Shown in pieces: positions 40,996 through 50,136 of a stretch of DNA of 64,000 nt. A program made the position numbers and the translations under genes. Source of the stretch: Lachnospiraceae bacterium UBA3826 (lineage in GTDB: Bacteria > Bacillota > Clostridia > Lachnospirales > Lachnospiraceae); contig DGII01000036.1 in assembly GCA_002393095.1 (NCBI GenBank), forward strand, positions 8,131 through 72,130, in the 5' to 3' direction. The notes beneath the pieces were generated by a model that ran no database searches, had not been told where the DNA came from, and saw only the letters and a list, made by a program, of their open reading frames with translations. Position 1 is the first letter of the stretch; the number at the start of each line of letters is the position of its first letter.

Positions 40996-42685
40996 ATTCT
41001 ATCCTCTCCTTTATAAAATCGCTGAATCTGTCAGGATGTATGGGCTTGGAGAAATAGAAGCCCTGTATCACATGAACCCCCGCCTGACGTAACAGCTCAT
41101 ACTGCTCCTTGAATTCAACCCCTTCAGCCACAACCGTCAGATTAAGATACTCCGCTATATCCATTATGAGTACCACCATACGAAGATCCTTGGGGTTGGT
41201 ATGGATGTTCCTTATGAATCTCATATCAAGCTTAAGTACATCTATCGGAAGTGAAGACAGCATATTAAGCGATGAATATCCCGTACCGAAATCATCCATC
41301 TCTATCCTGAAGCCGGCACTCCTTAAGTCATTAACTACCTCTATGATCCTGTCGGAATCCTCGGTATATGCTGACTCCGTGACTTCAAGCATATACTCAT
41401 CCGGTGTGATGCCTGCTTCCTTCACGATGTTCATGATCTCATCTATAAAGCCCGGCTCCAGCATATCTATCCTTGATACGTTGACAGATACGGGGATAGT
41501 GATACCATATGTATTCTTCCACGCAGCTACCTGTGCTGCCGCTTCTCTCCAGACATATCTGTCAAGCTTCCTTATCATGCCGTTCTCTTCAAACAGTGGT
41601 ATGAAATGTCCCGGACTTATCATGCCAAGCTCCGGATGCTGCCATCTTATGAGCGCTTCCGCGGATGTAAGATGAGGCACACCCTCCTGTATGGCCATCT
41701 TAGGCTGATAATAGACGACAAACTGTTTCTCGGAAAGCGCCTTCTCCATATCGGCCATGAGCCTCTCCGCATATGCCTCCTTCTCCCTCATCTCAGAATC
41801 ATAATATGCTATGTGCGCATTGTACTTGCCCTTTATACTGTTGCATGCAAGCAGGGCGCAATCCATCCTTCTGTGGATATCCAGCCTCCTGTTGACTCTG
41901 GGATATATGCCTACCCTTATACGTCCTCCGGCATCCTCAAGCTTATCCGATACATCGGTAACTATCTGTCTGAATATCTCCTCTATATAGTCCGTATGCG
42001 GCATGTATATATAGAACATATCCGCATGATATCTGCACGCTATTCCTCTGTTCTCCCTGACATAGCCCTTGACTGATGCCGCTATCTTCTTAAGGAGTTC
42101 ATCACCGAAGGGACGGCCGTACATCTCATTAAGGACATGAAAGCGATTGATATTGATGACCACCGCATCCATATCGGTATCCGGATAGTACTGATCGATC
42201 ACTGTACAGTATTCCATGAAGAACTCCCTGTTGAAGAGACTTGTAAGCTCGTCATACTGAGTGGCGGACACGATATTGATATTCTCATACAGTTGTATGG
42301 TCTTATTCACTCTTGCCAGTATAACCTCCGGCAGATCATATGGCTTGGGGATGAAATCAGCCGCTCCCATATTAAGGCTCTTGACCTCTGCGCTCTTCTC
42401 TGATGTGAGGACGATCACAGGGATATGCTTAAGATTCACATCATTCTCTATGAGTGAAAGCAGCTCATATCCGTCCATCACCGGCATCAGAAGGTCCAAA
42501 AGCACAAGTGAAAGTGTATCCTGATTATCCAATATTACAGTAAGCGCTTCTCTGCCGTTAGAGGCCTCCAGTATCTCATAAGAGCCTTCAAGCATCTTCT
42601 CAAGCATCTTGCGGTTTACAGCCTCATCATCAACCACAAGTACCTTACGCTTAATCTTAAGTCTGTTCTCCATAAATTCTTTCAT
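40973..42685 (-). CDS. Response regulator with degenerate GGDEF and intact EAL domains
   Basis: A 570-residue protein. The receiver (about 12-130) has VLVVDDEAVNRKM, acceptor Asp in LVLLDLLMPVMDGYEL and Lys in IPKPYD. The GGDEF domain (about 155-310) has lost its signature: the active loop reads RYHADMFYIY instead of GGDEF, so no cyclase activity is expected. The EAL domain (about 325-565) keeps EALIRWQHPELG, VNVSRIDM, EVTESAY, MDDFGTGYSSL and VAEGVE, so phosphodiesterase activity on cyclic di-GMP is likely. ATG at 42685 with GGAG seven bases upstream is preferred to 42703. A consensus promoter lies at 42752-42780. Confidence 0.9.
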   Translation of the reverse strand: MKEFMENRLKIKRKVLVVDDEAVNRKMLEKMLEGSYEILEASNGREALTVILDNQDTLSLVLLDLLMPVMDGYELLSLIENDVNLKHIPVIVLTSEKSAEVKSLNMGAADFIPKPYDLPEVILARVNKTIQLYENINIVSATQYDELTSLFNREFFMEYCTVIDQYYPDTDMDAVVININRFHVLNEMYGRPFGDELLKKIAASVKGYVRENRGIACRYHADMFYIYMPHTDYIEEIFRQIVTDVSDKLEDAGGRIRVGIYPRVNRRLDIHRRMDCALLACNSIKGKYNAHIAYYDSEMREKEAYAERLMADMEKALSEKQFVVYYQPKMAIQEGVPHLTSAEALIRWQHPELGMISPGHFIPLFEENGMIRKLDRYVWREAAAQVAAWKNTYGITIPVSVNVSRIDMLEPGFIDEIMNIVKEAGITPDEYMLEVTESAYTEDSDRIIEVVNDLRSAGFRIEMDDFGTGYSSLNMLSSLPIDVLKLDMRFIRNIHTNPKDLRMVVLIMDIAEYLNLTVVAEGVEFKEQYELLRQAGVHVIQGFYFSKPIHPDRFSDFIKERIEYDNSREA

Positions 42686-42751
42686 TAATGATCTCCATTG
42701 CATTCTTCTGTCATGATCTCAATAGTCTGTTATTACAGTATTAATAACACA

Positions 42752-42780
42752 ATTATATGTTTTTTCGGTAATATTCTCAA
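42752..42780 (-). promoter_or_regulatory. Sigma-A promoter of the REC-GGDEF-EAL/Hpt operon
   Basis: On the minus strand: TTGAGA (42780-42775), 17 bases, TATAAT (42757-42752). Five of six and six of six consensus bases at ideal spacing. It starts about 65 bases before the gene. Confidence 0.8.
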
Positions 42781-42807
42781 CATCTTTCGATAATTATCAG
42801 TAATTTA

Positions 42808-42836
42808 TTGTCATTTTTTTATAAATTGTGTAGAAT
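42808..42836 (+). promoter_or_regulatory. Sigma-A promoter of the REC-Hpt operon
   Basis: TTGTCA (42808-42813), 17 bases, TAGAAT (42831-42836), 27 bases before the start codon. Divergent from, and 28 bases away from, the promoter at 42752-42780, so one regulator could act on both. Confidence 0.75.
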
Positions 42837-42863
42837 AAGATAGTGTGGAGGTAGTGTGCCTTA

Positions 42864-43901
42864 ATGTATGGTTTACGGCCCAGCGCTCTGGTGGTGGACG
42901 ATGAGCGTGTCAATTTGCTTATATTGGAAAAGCTGCTTCGGGGAATGGGAGTAGATGTGACCGGTGCTTCAAGCGGACGTGAATGCCTGACTCTGTGCGA
43001 GAGCAACAGATATGATTATGTATTCCTTGATCAGAGGATGCCCGGTCTTACAGGTACCGATACCATGACTAACCTTAAGCAGATCTTCTCTGCCTGCGGT
43101 ATAAGCACTCCTATCATATGTGTGACGGGTCTTAACGGCAAGGAGGATCGCATCAGGCTTTTGGCAGAAGGCTTCACTGACTATCTTGCCAAGCCTGTGG
43201 ATAAGAAGCACTTAGAGCAGATACTTGCCAAGTACACTCCCGTAGGTAAGACTATCATAAGCGTAGAGGATGAGGATGAGCTTGACGATCTGCCTAACTG
43301 GATAGGCGACTTAAGGGAGGTGGATGCCACTCACGGTATCAGGCATTGCGGTTCCGCCTCTGAGTTCCTTACCATCCTTGGTATATTCCGCAATTCCATC
43401 GAGGAGAAATCAATGCGGATCGAGGAGCTTTTTAAAGAAAGCAACTGGGAAGATCTGGGCATACTGGTACATTCCCTTAAGAGCACCTCAAGGGCTGTGG
43501 GCGCACTTGAGATATCGGATGTATGCATGATACTTGAGACCGCCTGTAATCAGGGCAACATCCCTCTGCTTAACGGACTTACACCGAAGCTGCTTGCCAA
43601 GTACAGGGATCTGGGCAGGCATATTCAGGAATTGAGCGGCAGAGCGGATGATAAATCGGATCTTAAGGACATAACCTATGAGGAGCTTAAGGAGGCCAAC
43701 AGCTCCATAAGAGAGCTCATAGATCATTACGATTACGGCAGTATAGAGATTATCATGGAATCCCTTGAAGAGTACAATATACCGCATGAATGGCGGGTAT
43801 ACTTCGATGGACTTAATCGTCATTTTAATAGAATGAATTGGGAAGGAGCCCGTTCTCTTATGAATGAGTTCGGGGAGTTGCACTTATCGGACAATGAGTA
43901 A
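42864..43901 (+). CDS. Receiver-Hpt two-domain phosphorelay protein
   Basis: A 345-residue cytoplasmic protein. The receiver (about 6-120) has ALVVDDERVNLLIL, acceptor Asp in YVFLDQRMPGLTG, Thr in ICVTGLN and Lys in YLAKPVD. The Hpt (about 160-255) has LGILVHSLKSTSRAVGALE with its His near 199. The last 80 residues are helical and unrecognised. It has both an Asp acceptor and a His donor but no kinase, so it must be fed from another protein, perhaps the divergent operon. ATG at 42864 is the only in-frame start; GGAGG is 12 bases upstream. It overlaps the next gene by eight bases. Confidence 0.87.
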   Translation: MYGLRPSALVVDDERVNLLILEKLLRGMGVDVTGASSGRECLTLCESNRYDYVFLDQRMPGLTGTDTMTNLKQIFSACGISTPIICVTGLNGKEDRIRLLAEGFTDYLAKPVDKKHLEQILAKYTPVGKTIISVEDEDELDDLPNWIGDLREVDATHGIRHCGSASEFLTILGIFRNSIEEKSMRIEELFKESNWEDLGILVHSLKSTSRAVGALEISDVCMILETACNQGNIPLLNGLTPKLLAKYRDLGRHIQELSGRADDKSDLKDITYEELKEANSSIRELIDHYDYGSIEIIMESLEEYNIPHEWRVYFDGLNRHFNRMNWEGARSLMNEFGELHLSDNE

Positions 43902-44691
43902 TTCAATCGTTTTTATCAAGGGTGAGCCCGGATTCATGGTTCAGGCTGTACTTAAGAATATGCAGAGCTCAGGGCTGGATGTCATAGAGGTCGATGCCGA
44001 TATTGCGGAGATAGAGAGACACCAGTATGACTCGAATATCATACTGTACTACATGGGGAGTACACAGCAGGTCACCAAGCGTGTCCTTGAATGCTTAAGC
44101 GGCATGTGCAAGGAATTCCGTAAGACCCTGTGCCTTATCGGTGACTCAGAGAGCCTGTACACGGCAGAGAAGACCTGTGAGCAGGGAGTCATATCCGTCA
44201 CATACAACAGACCCATCGATGTACGTTCCCTTGTGGACGACCTTAAGCATATGTTAGGCACACATGAAGAATATGCCCGTAAGAAGACTATACTCTTAGT
44301 GGATGACGATACTGATTTCTTACAGATAGCCAATACATGGTTCTCCGGTACATATGTGATAGATACGGTGAACTCTGCCAAAGAAGCTCTTAAGTACCTG
44401 AACAATAAGAAGCCCGATCTTATACTCTTAGATTATGAGATGCCCAAGATGAGCGGATACGAGCTTTTGACCGAGATAAGAAGAGCATGGAAGACTGCTG
44501 ACATTCCTGTCATATTCCTTACCGGCAAGGACGATAAGGACAGTGTCATGAAGATAATAGACAAGAAGCCCGACGGCTATCTCCTTAAGTCTACACCCAA
44601 GGATCAGTTGCTCAGCAGCATAGATAAGTTCTTCGCCGATTATATCCTCGGAGGCCGGGCTGCTGCCGTAACCTCTGATAAGAAGGCTTAA
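43894..44691 (+). CDS. Pseudoreceiver-receiver protein without output domain
   Basis: A 265-residue protein. The C-terminal half (about 125-250) is a normal receiver: KTILLVDDDTDFLQIA, acceptor Asp in LILLDYEMPKMSGYEL, Thr in IFLTGKDDKD and Lys in YLLKS. The N-terminal half has a similar length and strand-helix pattern (SNSIVFIKGEPGFM..., ILYYMG, YNRPID) but lacks the acidic pair, the acceptor Asp and the Lys, so I read it as a pseudoreceiver, with less certainty. ATG at 43894 overlaps the REC-Hpt stop (ATGAGTAA). It ends four bases before the convergent DUF2264 gene. Confidence 0.82.
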   Translation: MSNSIVFIKGEPGFMVQAVLKNMQSSGLDVIEVDADIAEIERHQYDSNIILYYMGSTQQVTKRVLECLSGMCKEFRKTLCLIGDSESLYTAEKTCEQGVISVTYNRPIDVRSLVDDLKHMLGTHEEYARKKTILLVDDDTDFLQIANTWFSGTYVIDTVNSAKEALKYLNNKKPDLILLDYEMPKMSGYELLTEIRRAWKTADIPVIFLTGKDDKDSVMKIIDKKPDGYLLKSTPKDQLLSSIDKFFADYILGGRAAAVTSDKKA

Positions 44692-44711
44692 CGCTTACAG
44701 ACTAAGCCTTC
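44682..44711. terminator. Hairpin shared by two convergent genes
   Basis: GAAGGCTTA (44682-44690) and TAAGCCTTC (44703-44711) form a nine-pair stem over a 12-base loop that covers both stop codons. No T-run follows on either strand, so its terminator role is uncertain. Confidence 0.4.
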
Positions 44712-46881
44712 CTTCAATCCCGGAATAATCTATAGCCTTAATCGACCTATCCATATGCTCGATAATGATCTTACTTGCGGAGCCTGCTATGCAGGTTCCG
44801 TTTTTATCTCTTAAGGGATGTATAAGTGCTATATCCCTTATGGGAAAAAGCTCATCCACGGTAAAATCCCTCGCTTCATCAAGGGTGATGACCTGAGATA
44901 TATACAGATAATCCTCCGATGCATCATACTGGCGCATCAGCCCGCCCTTGCCGTATGCAATGACAGAGCATTCACTCTCAGGATTCGTTCCTCTGCTTTT
45001 TACATAGCCGATATCATCAAATCCCGCATACACGGTCATGGCAAGGCGCTTATCCCTTCCCACGCTATCCTTGCCCTTAAGTATGATAGCCTTGGGAATC
45101 AGTGAATATGCTCCGCCTTCAGTACCCTGCCCTATAGTCTCATCACCTGTGGAGGCATGTACTTTTACCGCTCTCCCCTCCACCGTGTGTATGTCCGTAT
45201 GCCCGTTGTCGGGGAAGCCGTAGGCTCCAAGCGTTATATACATCGGTCTCTTGCATATACGGAATCTGTCTGCGCGCATGATACCAAGCGGCATGGGATA
45301 GTCTGCCAGATCTACTGCCTGCAGCCAGTGGCACTCTGTCTTAAGCTCATACTCAAAAAACTGTCTCCTGTAGAGTACTCCATCCTTACATCCGCCGTAA
45401 AAGGTCACATTGGCAAGTTCGATATGGTCATCGATGCCGCTTCTTAATACATATTGCTGGGACTCTGTTCTGTCTGTGTTATGTAAACCCGTCTCGTCCT
45501 GACACGGACTGCTCTCCCACGGATATTTGGTGTTGTAATTAAGCTTCGAATAATTCCACATTCCATGAATATCGCCTCTGTCCTTCAGAACCTTGGCGGT
45601 TCTTAATATCGTCTCCCTGTTGGCTTCATGATTCGTAAGTACAAGAGCCGGTCCGTCTAAGACCGTCTCCTTGACCTCACCCTTTGATAATCCGTCCCAT
45701 GTGCCGTTATTCTCCTTTGCACTCCAGAAGGGATGATCCGCCTTAAGGTGCAGGCACATGAATGCTTTACCTAGCCAGAATGGTGACTCTGCACATGAAT
45801 ATCCCTGTACCAAGGGAGTGAACTGTCCATAGAAGCCAAGGCTCGGTATACCCTTTGACAAGAAATCCTCTCTTCCAAGGAACTGCATCAGTGATCCGGA
45901 AGCTATCCTCCTCGCAAGACCGGGGTTGACTGTGGGAGCATTAAGGAAGAGATTGCCGTCGAAGGGTGAAGTGGCTGCATTCCTGTATATACAGCTTCTT
46001 CCCCACATATTGGTATAGCCGTCATAATCGAACATATCCGGATAGGTCTCCATGAGCTTATTCGAGTTCTCCTCGAACCTTGCCGATATCTCAGGCATCT
46101 TCTCATAGCCGTACCACAGATTCCAAAGAGGCGCATAGAAATTGAAGGCCCAGCATGAATAATAGTCAAAGGAATGTCCGTCCCTGTACCAGCCGTCACC
46201 CACATAGTAGTCAAGTACAGCCTTCGCATGATCCGCCATAACATTCCTGTCTGTCTCATAGCCGTACATATCAAGGAACGCCATGTCAAGCATATTAAAA
46301 AGGCGCCAGTTCTGAGGTACCGTATTGGCATGGGCAAAGCCCGACAGGAAGGAAGCTATTGCATCTCTCTCACTATCCGTATAGCTCTCCCATATGACAT
46401 CCTTACACATATACAGTCCTATCACGAGAGCGCAGGTCTCAACCGTCTGCTGATAAGGTCTGAAGGGATCATCAGAGGCCGTAAGCTTCTGCATATCCTC
46501 ATATGAGCCCACATATTCATCACTGCTTTTATCCGTGCAGCTTCTCAGTATATGCAGCTTATAGTAATCCCTTATAAGGATACCGTTGATCTTAAGCTCC
46601 GGAGCATCTGCCATAAGCACCGATGCTATGAATAAGGACCTTGTCAGTCCCTCGAATATCTCTGCCTTAAGCTCCGCCTTACGTACATTCTCCGGCGCCT
46701 TAAGGTGGGGATATGTGACCTCTGTCTCTGTCCTTGGCATGATGATGGGTGCATCCATATCGGGAATATTATTGAATATCCCCTCCAAAAGATATTCCCC
46801 CGCCTCTATCCAGCTCTCTCTTGTAAGCCCTGTATACGGACTTAATTCATAGTCTAAGTTCTTCGGTGTGAATACAGCCAT
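44695..46881 (-). CDS. DUF2264 domain protein
   Basis: A 728-residue protein with no signal peptide. The N-terminal half matches DUF2264 (LSPYTGLTRESWIEAGEYLLEGIF, WRLFNMLDMAFLDMYGYE, DGWYRDGHSFDYYSCWAFNFYAPLW given in short pieces), an alpha/alpha-barrel-like region rich in Trp and Tyr. The C-terminal third is beta-rich. DUF2264 proteins occur in polysaccharide loci beside GH88/GH105 and polysaccharide lyases, and a role on uronic-acid oligosaccharides is likely, though the reaction is not established. It is the last gene of the leftward transport and degradation operon, 84 bases after the GH88 gene. Confidence 0.82.
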   Translation of the reverse strand: MAVFTPKNLDYELSPYTGLTRESWIEAGEYLLEGIFNNIPDMDAPIIMPRTETEVTYPHLKAPENVRKAELKAEIFEGLTRSLFIASVLMADAPELKINGILIRDYYKLHILRSCTDKSSDEYVGSYEDMQKLTASDDPFRPYQQTVETCALVIGLYMCKDVIWESYTDSERDAIASFLSGFAHANTVPQNWRLFNMLDMAFLDMYGYETDRNVMADHAKAVLDYYVGDGWYRDGHSFDYYSCWAFNFYAPLWNLWYGYEKMPEISARFEENSNKLMETYPDMFDYDGYTNMWGRSCIYRNAATSPFDGNLFLNAPTVNPGLARRIASGSLMQFLGREDFLSKGIPSLGFYGQFTPLVQGYSCAESPFWLGKAFMCLHLKADHPFWSAKENNGTWDGLSKGEVKETVLDGPALVLTNHEANRETILRTAKVLKDRGDIHGMWNYSKLNYNTKYPWESSPCQDETGLHNTDRTESQQYVLRSGIDDHIELANVTFYGGCKDGVLYRRQFFEYELKTECHWLQAVDLADYPMPLGIMRADRFRICKRPMYITLGAYGFPDNGHTDIHTVEGRAVKVHASTGDETIGQGTEGGAYSLIPKAIILKGKDSVGRDKRLAMTVYAGFDDIGYVKSRGTNPESECSVIAYGKGGLMRQYDASEDYLYISQVITLDEARDFTVDELFPIRDIALIHPLRDKNGTCIAGSASKIIIEHMDRSIKAIDYSGIEGRLSL

Positions 46882-46910
46882 TATATATCCTTCTCCGTTA
46901 CCTTTACTTA

Positions 46911-46938
46911 TAATTACTTACAGTTAATTACTTACAGT
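46911..46938. repeat. Two tandem 14-base repeats
   Basis: TAATTACTTACAGT occurs twice without a gap in the 84-base interval between the GH88 and DUF2264 genes. It could be a regulator site, for example for the AraC-type YesN-like protein, or a chance duplication. The interval shows nothing else. Confidence 0.6.
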
Positions 46939-46965
46939 GCTCCTTCCGCTGCCGCCTCTATATGA

Positions 46966-48171
46966 TCACCAGTATATCTTCCAATCGGGATTAAGAAGTC
47001 TGTTAAGTGCCTCCATGTAATAGTAGTCACCCCATATGACACATTCGTCAACTCCCTCCGGAGTACATGTGTTGTAAGGGCTCTTCTTGGAATATGTACC
47101 GTGCAGGATGCGGCCGTTAGAGGAAGCGATATCCTTCACACTGTATATATCATATACTGACTTGATAAGCTTACGGGCTATTCCGGTATAGTATTCGGAA
47201 TCCGAAGGTTCCATGTATTTGCTCATCTCAAGCATACCGCAGGCAGCAATGACCGCTGAGGATGAATCCCTTGGTTCACCGGCCTCATCTCCGTCTCCGA
47301 AGGTCAGATCCCAGAATGGGCACAGATCTGCCGGAAGGTGCTTAAGGAAGTATCCGCACACCCTCTTATAGTATTCTATATACTCTTCTCTTCCGGTGTA
47401 CTTATACGCAACAGCAGTACCGTATATTCCCCATGCCTGTCCTCTGGCCCAGGCACTTCCGTCCTTATAGCCCTGACAGGTGGCTCCGTGGTGGAAGCCT
47501 CCCGTCACATTGTCCATGAACACCGTATGCCATGTGGAATCATCCTCCCTTATGACATTGTTCATAGCTGTATGGATATGCTTCTCGGCTATATTCTTAT
47601 ACTTATCATCACCGGTCTCTTCGCTTGCCCAGTACAGGAGCGGCAGATTGAGCAGACAGTCTATTATGAACCTGTAATTATCCGCTGCACCCATCTCACC
47701 CCATGCCTGAATGAATTCTCCCACAGGCTGGAATCGTGTAATAAGCTTGTCTGCTGCCAGGAGCGCAGCTTTTTTGCCCTCCTCTGAGCCTGTCAGCTTA
47801 TATGCCGCCACGCATGACGGACTGTACAAAAAGCCCATGTCATGATGCTCCACATCATATAAGCTCTCTATCCTTCCAAGGAAGGAGTGAACCTGTTCAT
47901 TCGCCGCTGCGAGCAGACGCTTCCTGCTAACCTCATCTGTAGCATTCTCATAAGCGAGCCAGAGCTCACCGGTATAGAAGCCCGTAGTCCAGCCCTTATT
48001 CTCTCCGGGCTTATAGAAGCCGCCAAAAGATGCCGGTCCGGGGAAGCTGTCAGTGAAATCATCAAGGTATTTAAGCACTCCCGAAATGCACACAGAGAGA
48101 GCCTCTTTAGCCTCTCTCTGCGTGATCTCAGGATAACCCTCAAGCTTATCAACAGTTATCCATTTATCCAT
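46966..48171 (-). CDS. Glycoside hydrolase family 88 (unsaturated uronyl hydrolase)
   Basis: Removes the unsaturated uronic acid that polysaccharide lyases leave at the non-reducing end of oligosaccharides. The 401-residue product has GH88 patterns: GFYTGELWLAYE, MGFLYSPSCVAAYKLTG, Asp-rich NYRFIIDCLLNLPLLYWA, GATCQGYKDGSAWARGQAWGIYG (piece DGSAWARGQAWGIYG) and DSSSAVIAACGMLEMS. No signal peptide, so it acts in the cytoplasm on imported oligosaccharides. ATG at 48171, nine bases after GGAGG, is preferred to 48180. It follows the ABC permeases. Confidence 0.88.
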   Translation of the reverse strand: MDKWITVDKLEGYPEITQREAKEALSVCISGVLKYLDDFTDSFPGPASFGGFYKPGENKGWTTGFYTGELWLAYENATDEVSRKRLLAAANEQVHSFLGRIESLYDVEHHDMGFLYSPSCVAAYKLTGSEEGKKAALLAADKLITRFQPVGEFIQAWGEMGAADNYRFIIDCLLNLPLLYWASEETGDDKYKNIAEKHIHTAMNNVIREDDSTWHTVFMDNVTGGFHHGATCQGYKDGSAWARGQAWGIYGTAVAYKYTGREEYIEYYKRVCGYFLKHLPADLCPFWDLTFGDGDEAGEPRDSSSAVIAACGMLEMSKYMEPSDSEYYTGIARKLIKSVYDIYSVKDIASSNGRILHGTYSKKSPYNTCTPEGVDECVIWGDYYYMEALNRLLNPDWKIYW

Positions 48172-48219
48172 TATATCCATCCTCCGAATATCCGTATTAT
48201 CAGGTTTGATCCGCTTAGC

Positions 48220-49056
48220 TTAACCCTTCACGGCACCCGTGGTAATACCTGCCACGAAGTACTTCTGTAATGCCATGAAGACTATGAGCACCGGTATGAG
48301 CGACAGAACCGATGCGGCCATTATGAGTCCGTACTCAGCCGAATACTGTGATATGAACATCTTAATTCCTATCTGCAGGGTCTTCTTGGAATCCGTGGTC
48401 AAGTAGATGAGGGGTCCCAAGAAGTCGTTCCATGTATTGACGAATGTGAATATCACAAGTGTAGACAGCGCCGGCTTCGAAAGCGGGAGCATGATCTTGG
48501 CATATATCTTGTACTCGCTCATTCCGTCTATTCTTGCCGCCTCACACAATGAATCCGGTATACCCTCATAGAACTGTCTCATAAGGAACACTCCGAATGC
48601 GGAGAATGCCTGCAATATGATGATAGCCAGATGGGTGTCCGCAAGTCCCAGCTTCCTCATGAAGATGAACTGGGGCACCATGTATACCTGCCAGGGCACT
48701 GCAATAGTAGCGATGTATGCCAGGAAAAGGAGATTCCTTCCCTTAAACTGCAGCTTAGCGAATGCATATGCCGCAAAGCTTGATGTAAGTATCTGCAAAA
48801 GTGTCACTATAAGCGTCAGCTTCACCGTGTTAAGAGCGTATTTGGCAAGAGGGATCTTAGTCCAGATATCTATATAATTCTGCCATCTGGGTTCAAATCC
48901 AAGCCATGCATAGGGTATCACGAAGATATCCTTATTAAGCTTAAGTGATGCCGTGATCATCCATACGAAAGGGATGAGCATTATAAGCGCCAGTATCACA
49001 AGGAATATATATATTATTACTTTACCTATTCTTCTGTTGGTTGTCTTGCTGCTCAT
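48220..49056 (-). CDS. Carbohydrate ABC transporter permease (MalG/LacG type)
   Basis: A 278-residue inner-membrane permease with six helices. The inner-face EAA loop reads SLCEAARIDGMSEYKIYAKIMLP (residues near 190), with the LSKPALSTLVIFTFVNTWNDFLGPLIYL segment after it (piece NTWNDFLGPLIYL). It pairs with the MalF-type permease 11 bases upstream and the binding protein at 50137. The ATPase is not in the window; such importers often share MsmX/MsmK-type ATPases encoded elsewhere. Confidence 0.92.
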   Translation of the reverse strand: MSSKTTNRRIGKVIIYIFLVILALIMLIPFVWMITASLKLNKDIFVIPYAWLGFEPRWQNYIDIWTKIPLAKYALNTVKLTLIVTLLQILTSSFAAYAFAKLQFKGRNLLFLAYIATIAVPWQVYMVPQFIFMRKLGLADTHLAIIILQAFSAFGVFLMRQFYEGIPDSLCEAARIDGMSEYKIYAKIMLPLSKPALSTLVIFTFVNTWNDFLGPLIYLTTDSKKTLQIGIKMFISQYSAEYGLIMAASVLSLIPVLIVFMALQKYFVAGITTGAVKG

Positions 49057-49067
49057 ACATATCCTCC

Positions 49068-50003
49068 CTAATCGTTAGCGTAATTCTTCTCGCCCCTAAA
49101 CTGTATCAGGGTGATGACAAGTACTATAGCAAAAAGCACCAGAGCCGCTGCCGAAGCACTTCCAAGCTTCCAGTTACGGAAGGCTTCCTCATAGATGTAG
49201 TATACGAGCACGATGGCACTCTTGTTGACTACACCGTTAGAGCCGCCGGCTAACATGTATACGATATCGTATATCTTGAAGCAGCTTATGGTCAGCATGA
49301 CTGTGACAAAGAATGTCGTAGGCTTAAGCTGAGGCAATGTCACATACCAGAACTTCTGCCATGAATTGGCTCCGTCCAGAGACGCTGCTTCATACAGATC
49401 TTCGCTTATGCCCTGCAATCCCGCAAGATAGATGACCATGTAGTATCCCATGTTTTTCCATATGGAGAAGAGGATAATGGTCAGCATGACTGTGTTGGGA
49501 GCCGCCGCCCACTTAAGAGGCTCGGTGTGGAAGACGTTCATAAGAAGCTGGTTCATCAGACCGCCCTTGCTGGGAGTAAAAAGCATGTTCCACACTGCCG
49601 CTACTGCTACAAGGGAAGCCACATATGGGAAAAAGGCGACTGTTCTGAAGAATGTCCTTCCTTTAATTTTCTGATTTAATAGTATAGCGAGTCCTAAGGC
49701 CGCCACAAGTGTAAGGGGCACGGTAAATAAGCTGTATACTATGGTATTCTTAAGTGCCGCCACGAATCTGTCATTGGCAAAAAGGGATGAGAAATTACCT
49801 ATCCCGATGAATTTCATGGGATTAGAACCGTCCCACTCGGTGAAAGCCATGATGAACGCAAGAATAATGGGCCCCAGTGTGAATACGGCGAATCCTATGA
49901 AATTGGGCGCTATAAACGAATATGCCACCAGCGCTCTCTTGCGTTCTCTTGCCGACATTCCCTTTGTTCTCCGGGCCTGTGTCATTGCAGCCTCGTTGCT
50001 CAT
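49068..50003 (-). CDS. Carbohydrate ABC transporter permease (MalF/LacF type)
   Basis: A 311-residue permease with six helices. The EAA loop is DLYEAASLDGANSWQKFWYVTLP. A basic N-terminus (ARRTKGMSARERKRALVAY) precedes the first helix at about 28-50. ATG at 50003 follows GGAG at six bases. It is separated from the binding-protein gene by 133 bases that contain a terminator hairpin, which would make the permeases less expressed than the binding protein. Confidence 0.92.
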   Translation of the reverse strand: MSNEAAMTQARRTKGMSARERKRALVAYSFIAPNFIGFAVFTLGPIILAFIMAFTEWDGSNPMKFIGIGNFSSLFANDRFVAALKNTIVYSLFTVPLTLVAALGLAILLNQKIKGRTFFRTVAFFPYVASLVAVAAVWNMLFTPSKGGLMNQLLMNVFHTEPLKWAAAPNTVMLTIILFSIWKNMGYYMVIYLAGLQGISEDLYEAASLDGANSWQKFWYVTLPQLKPTTFFVTVMLTISCFKIYDIVYMLAGGSNGVVNKSAIVLVYYIYEEAFRNWKLGSASAAALVLFAIVLVITLIQFRGEKNYAND

Positions 50004-50044
50004 ACATAACTCCGTTCCGCATCTTTCGGATGTCTTTTCTTAAA

Positions 50045-50072
50045 AAGGGTACCTGTATCAACAGGTACCCTT
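50045..50072 (-). terminator. Attenuating terminator after the binding-protein gene
   Basis: AAGGGTACCTGT and ACAGGTACCCTT pair perfectly (12 pairs, four-base loop), with five T following on the minus strand. It stands between the binding protein and the permeases of one operon, the usual place for a partial terminator that raises binding-protein levels. Confidence 0.8.
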
Positions 50073-50136
50073 ATTTTCTTGTTGTTACTTATACCCGTAG
50101 TCTTACGACTTATGAGTTCTTATTGCCTGATATGTA

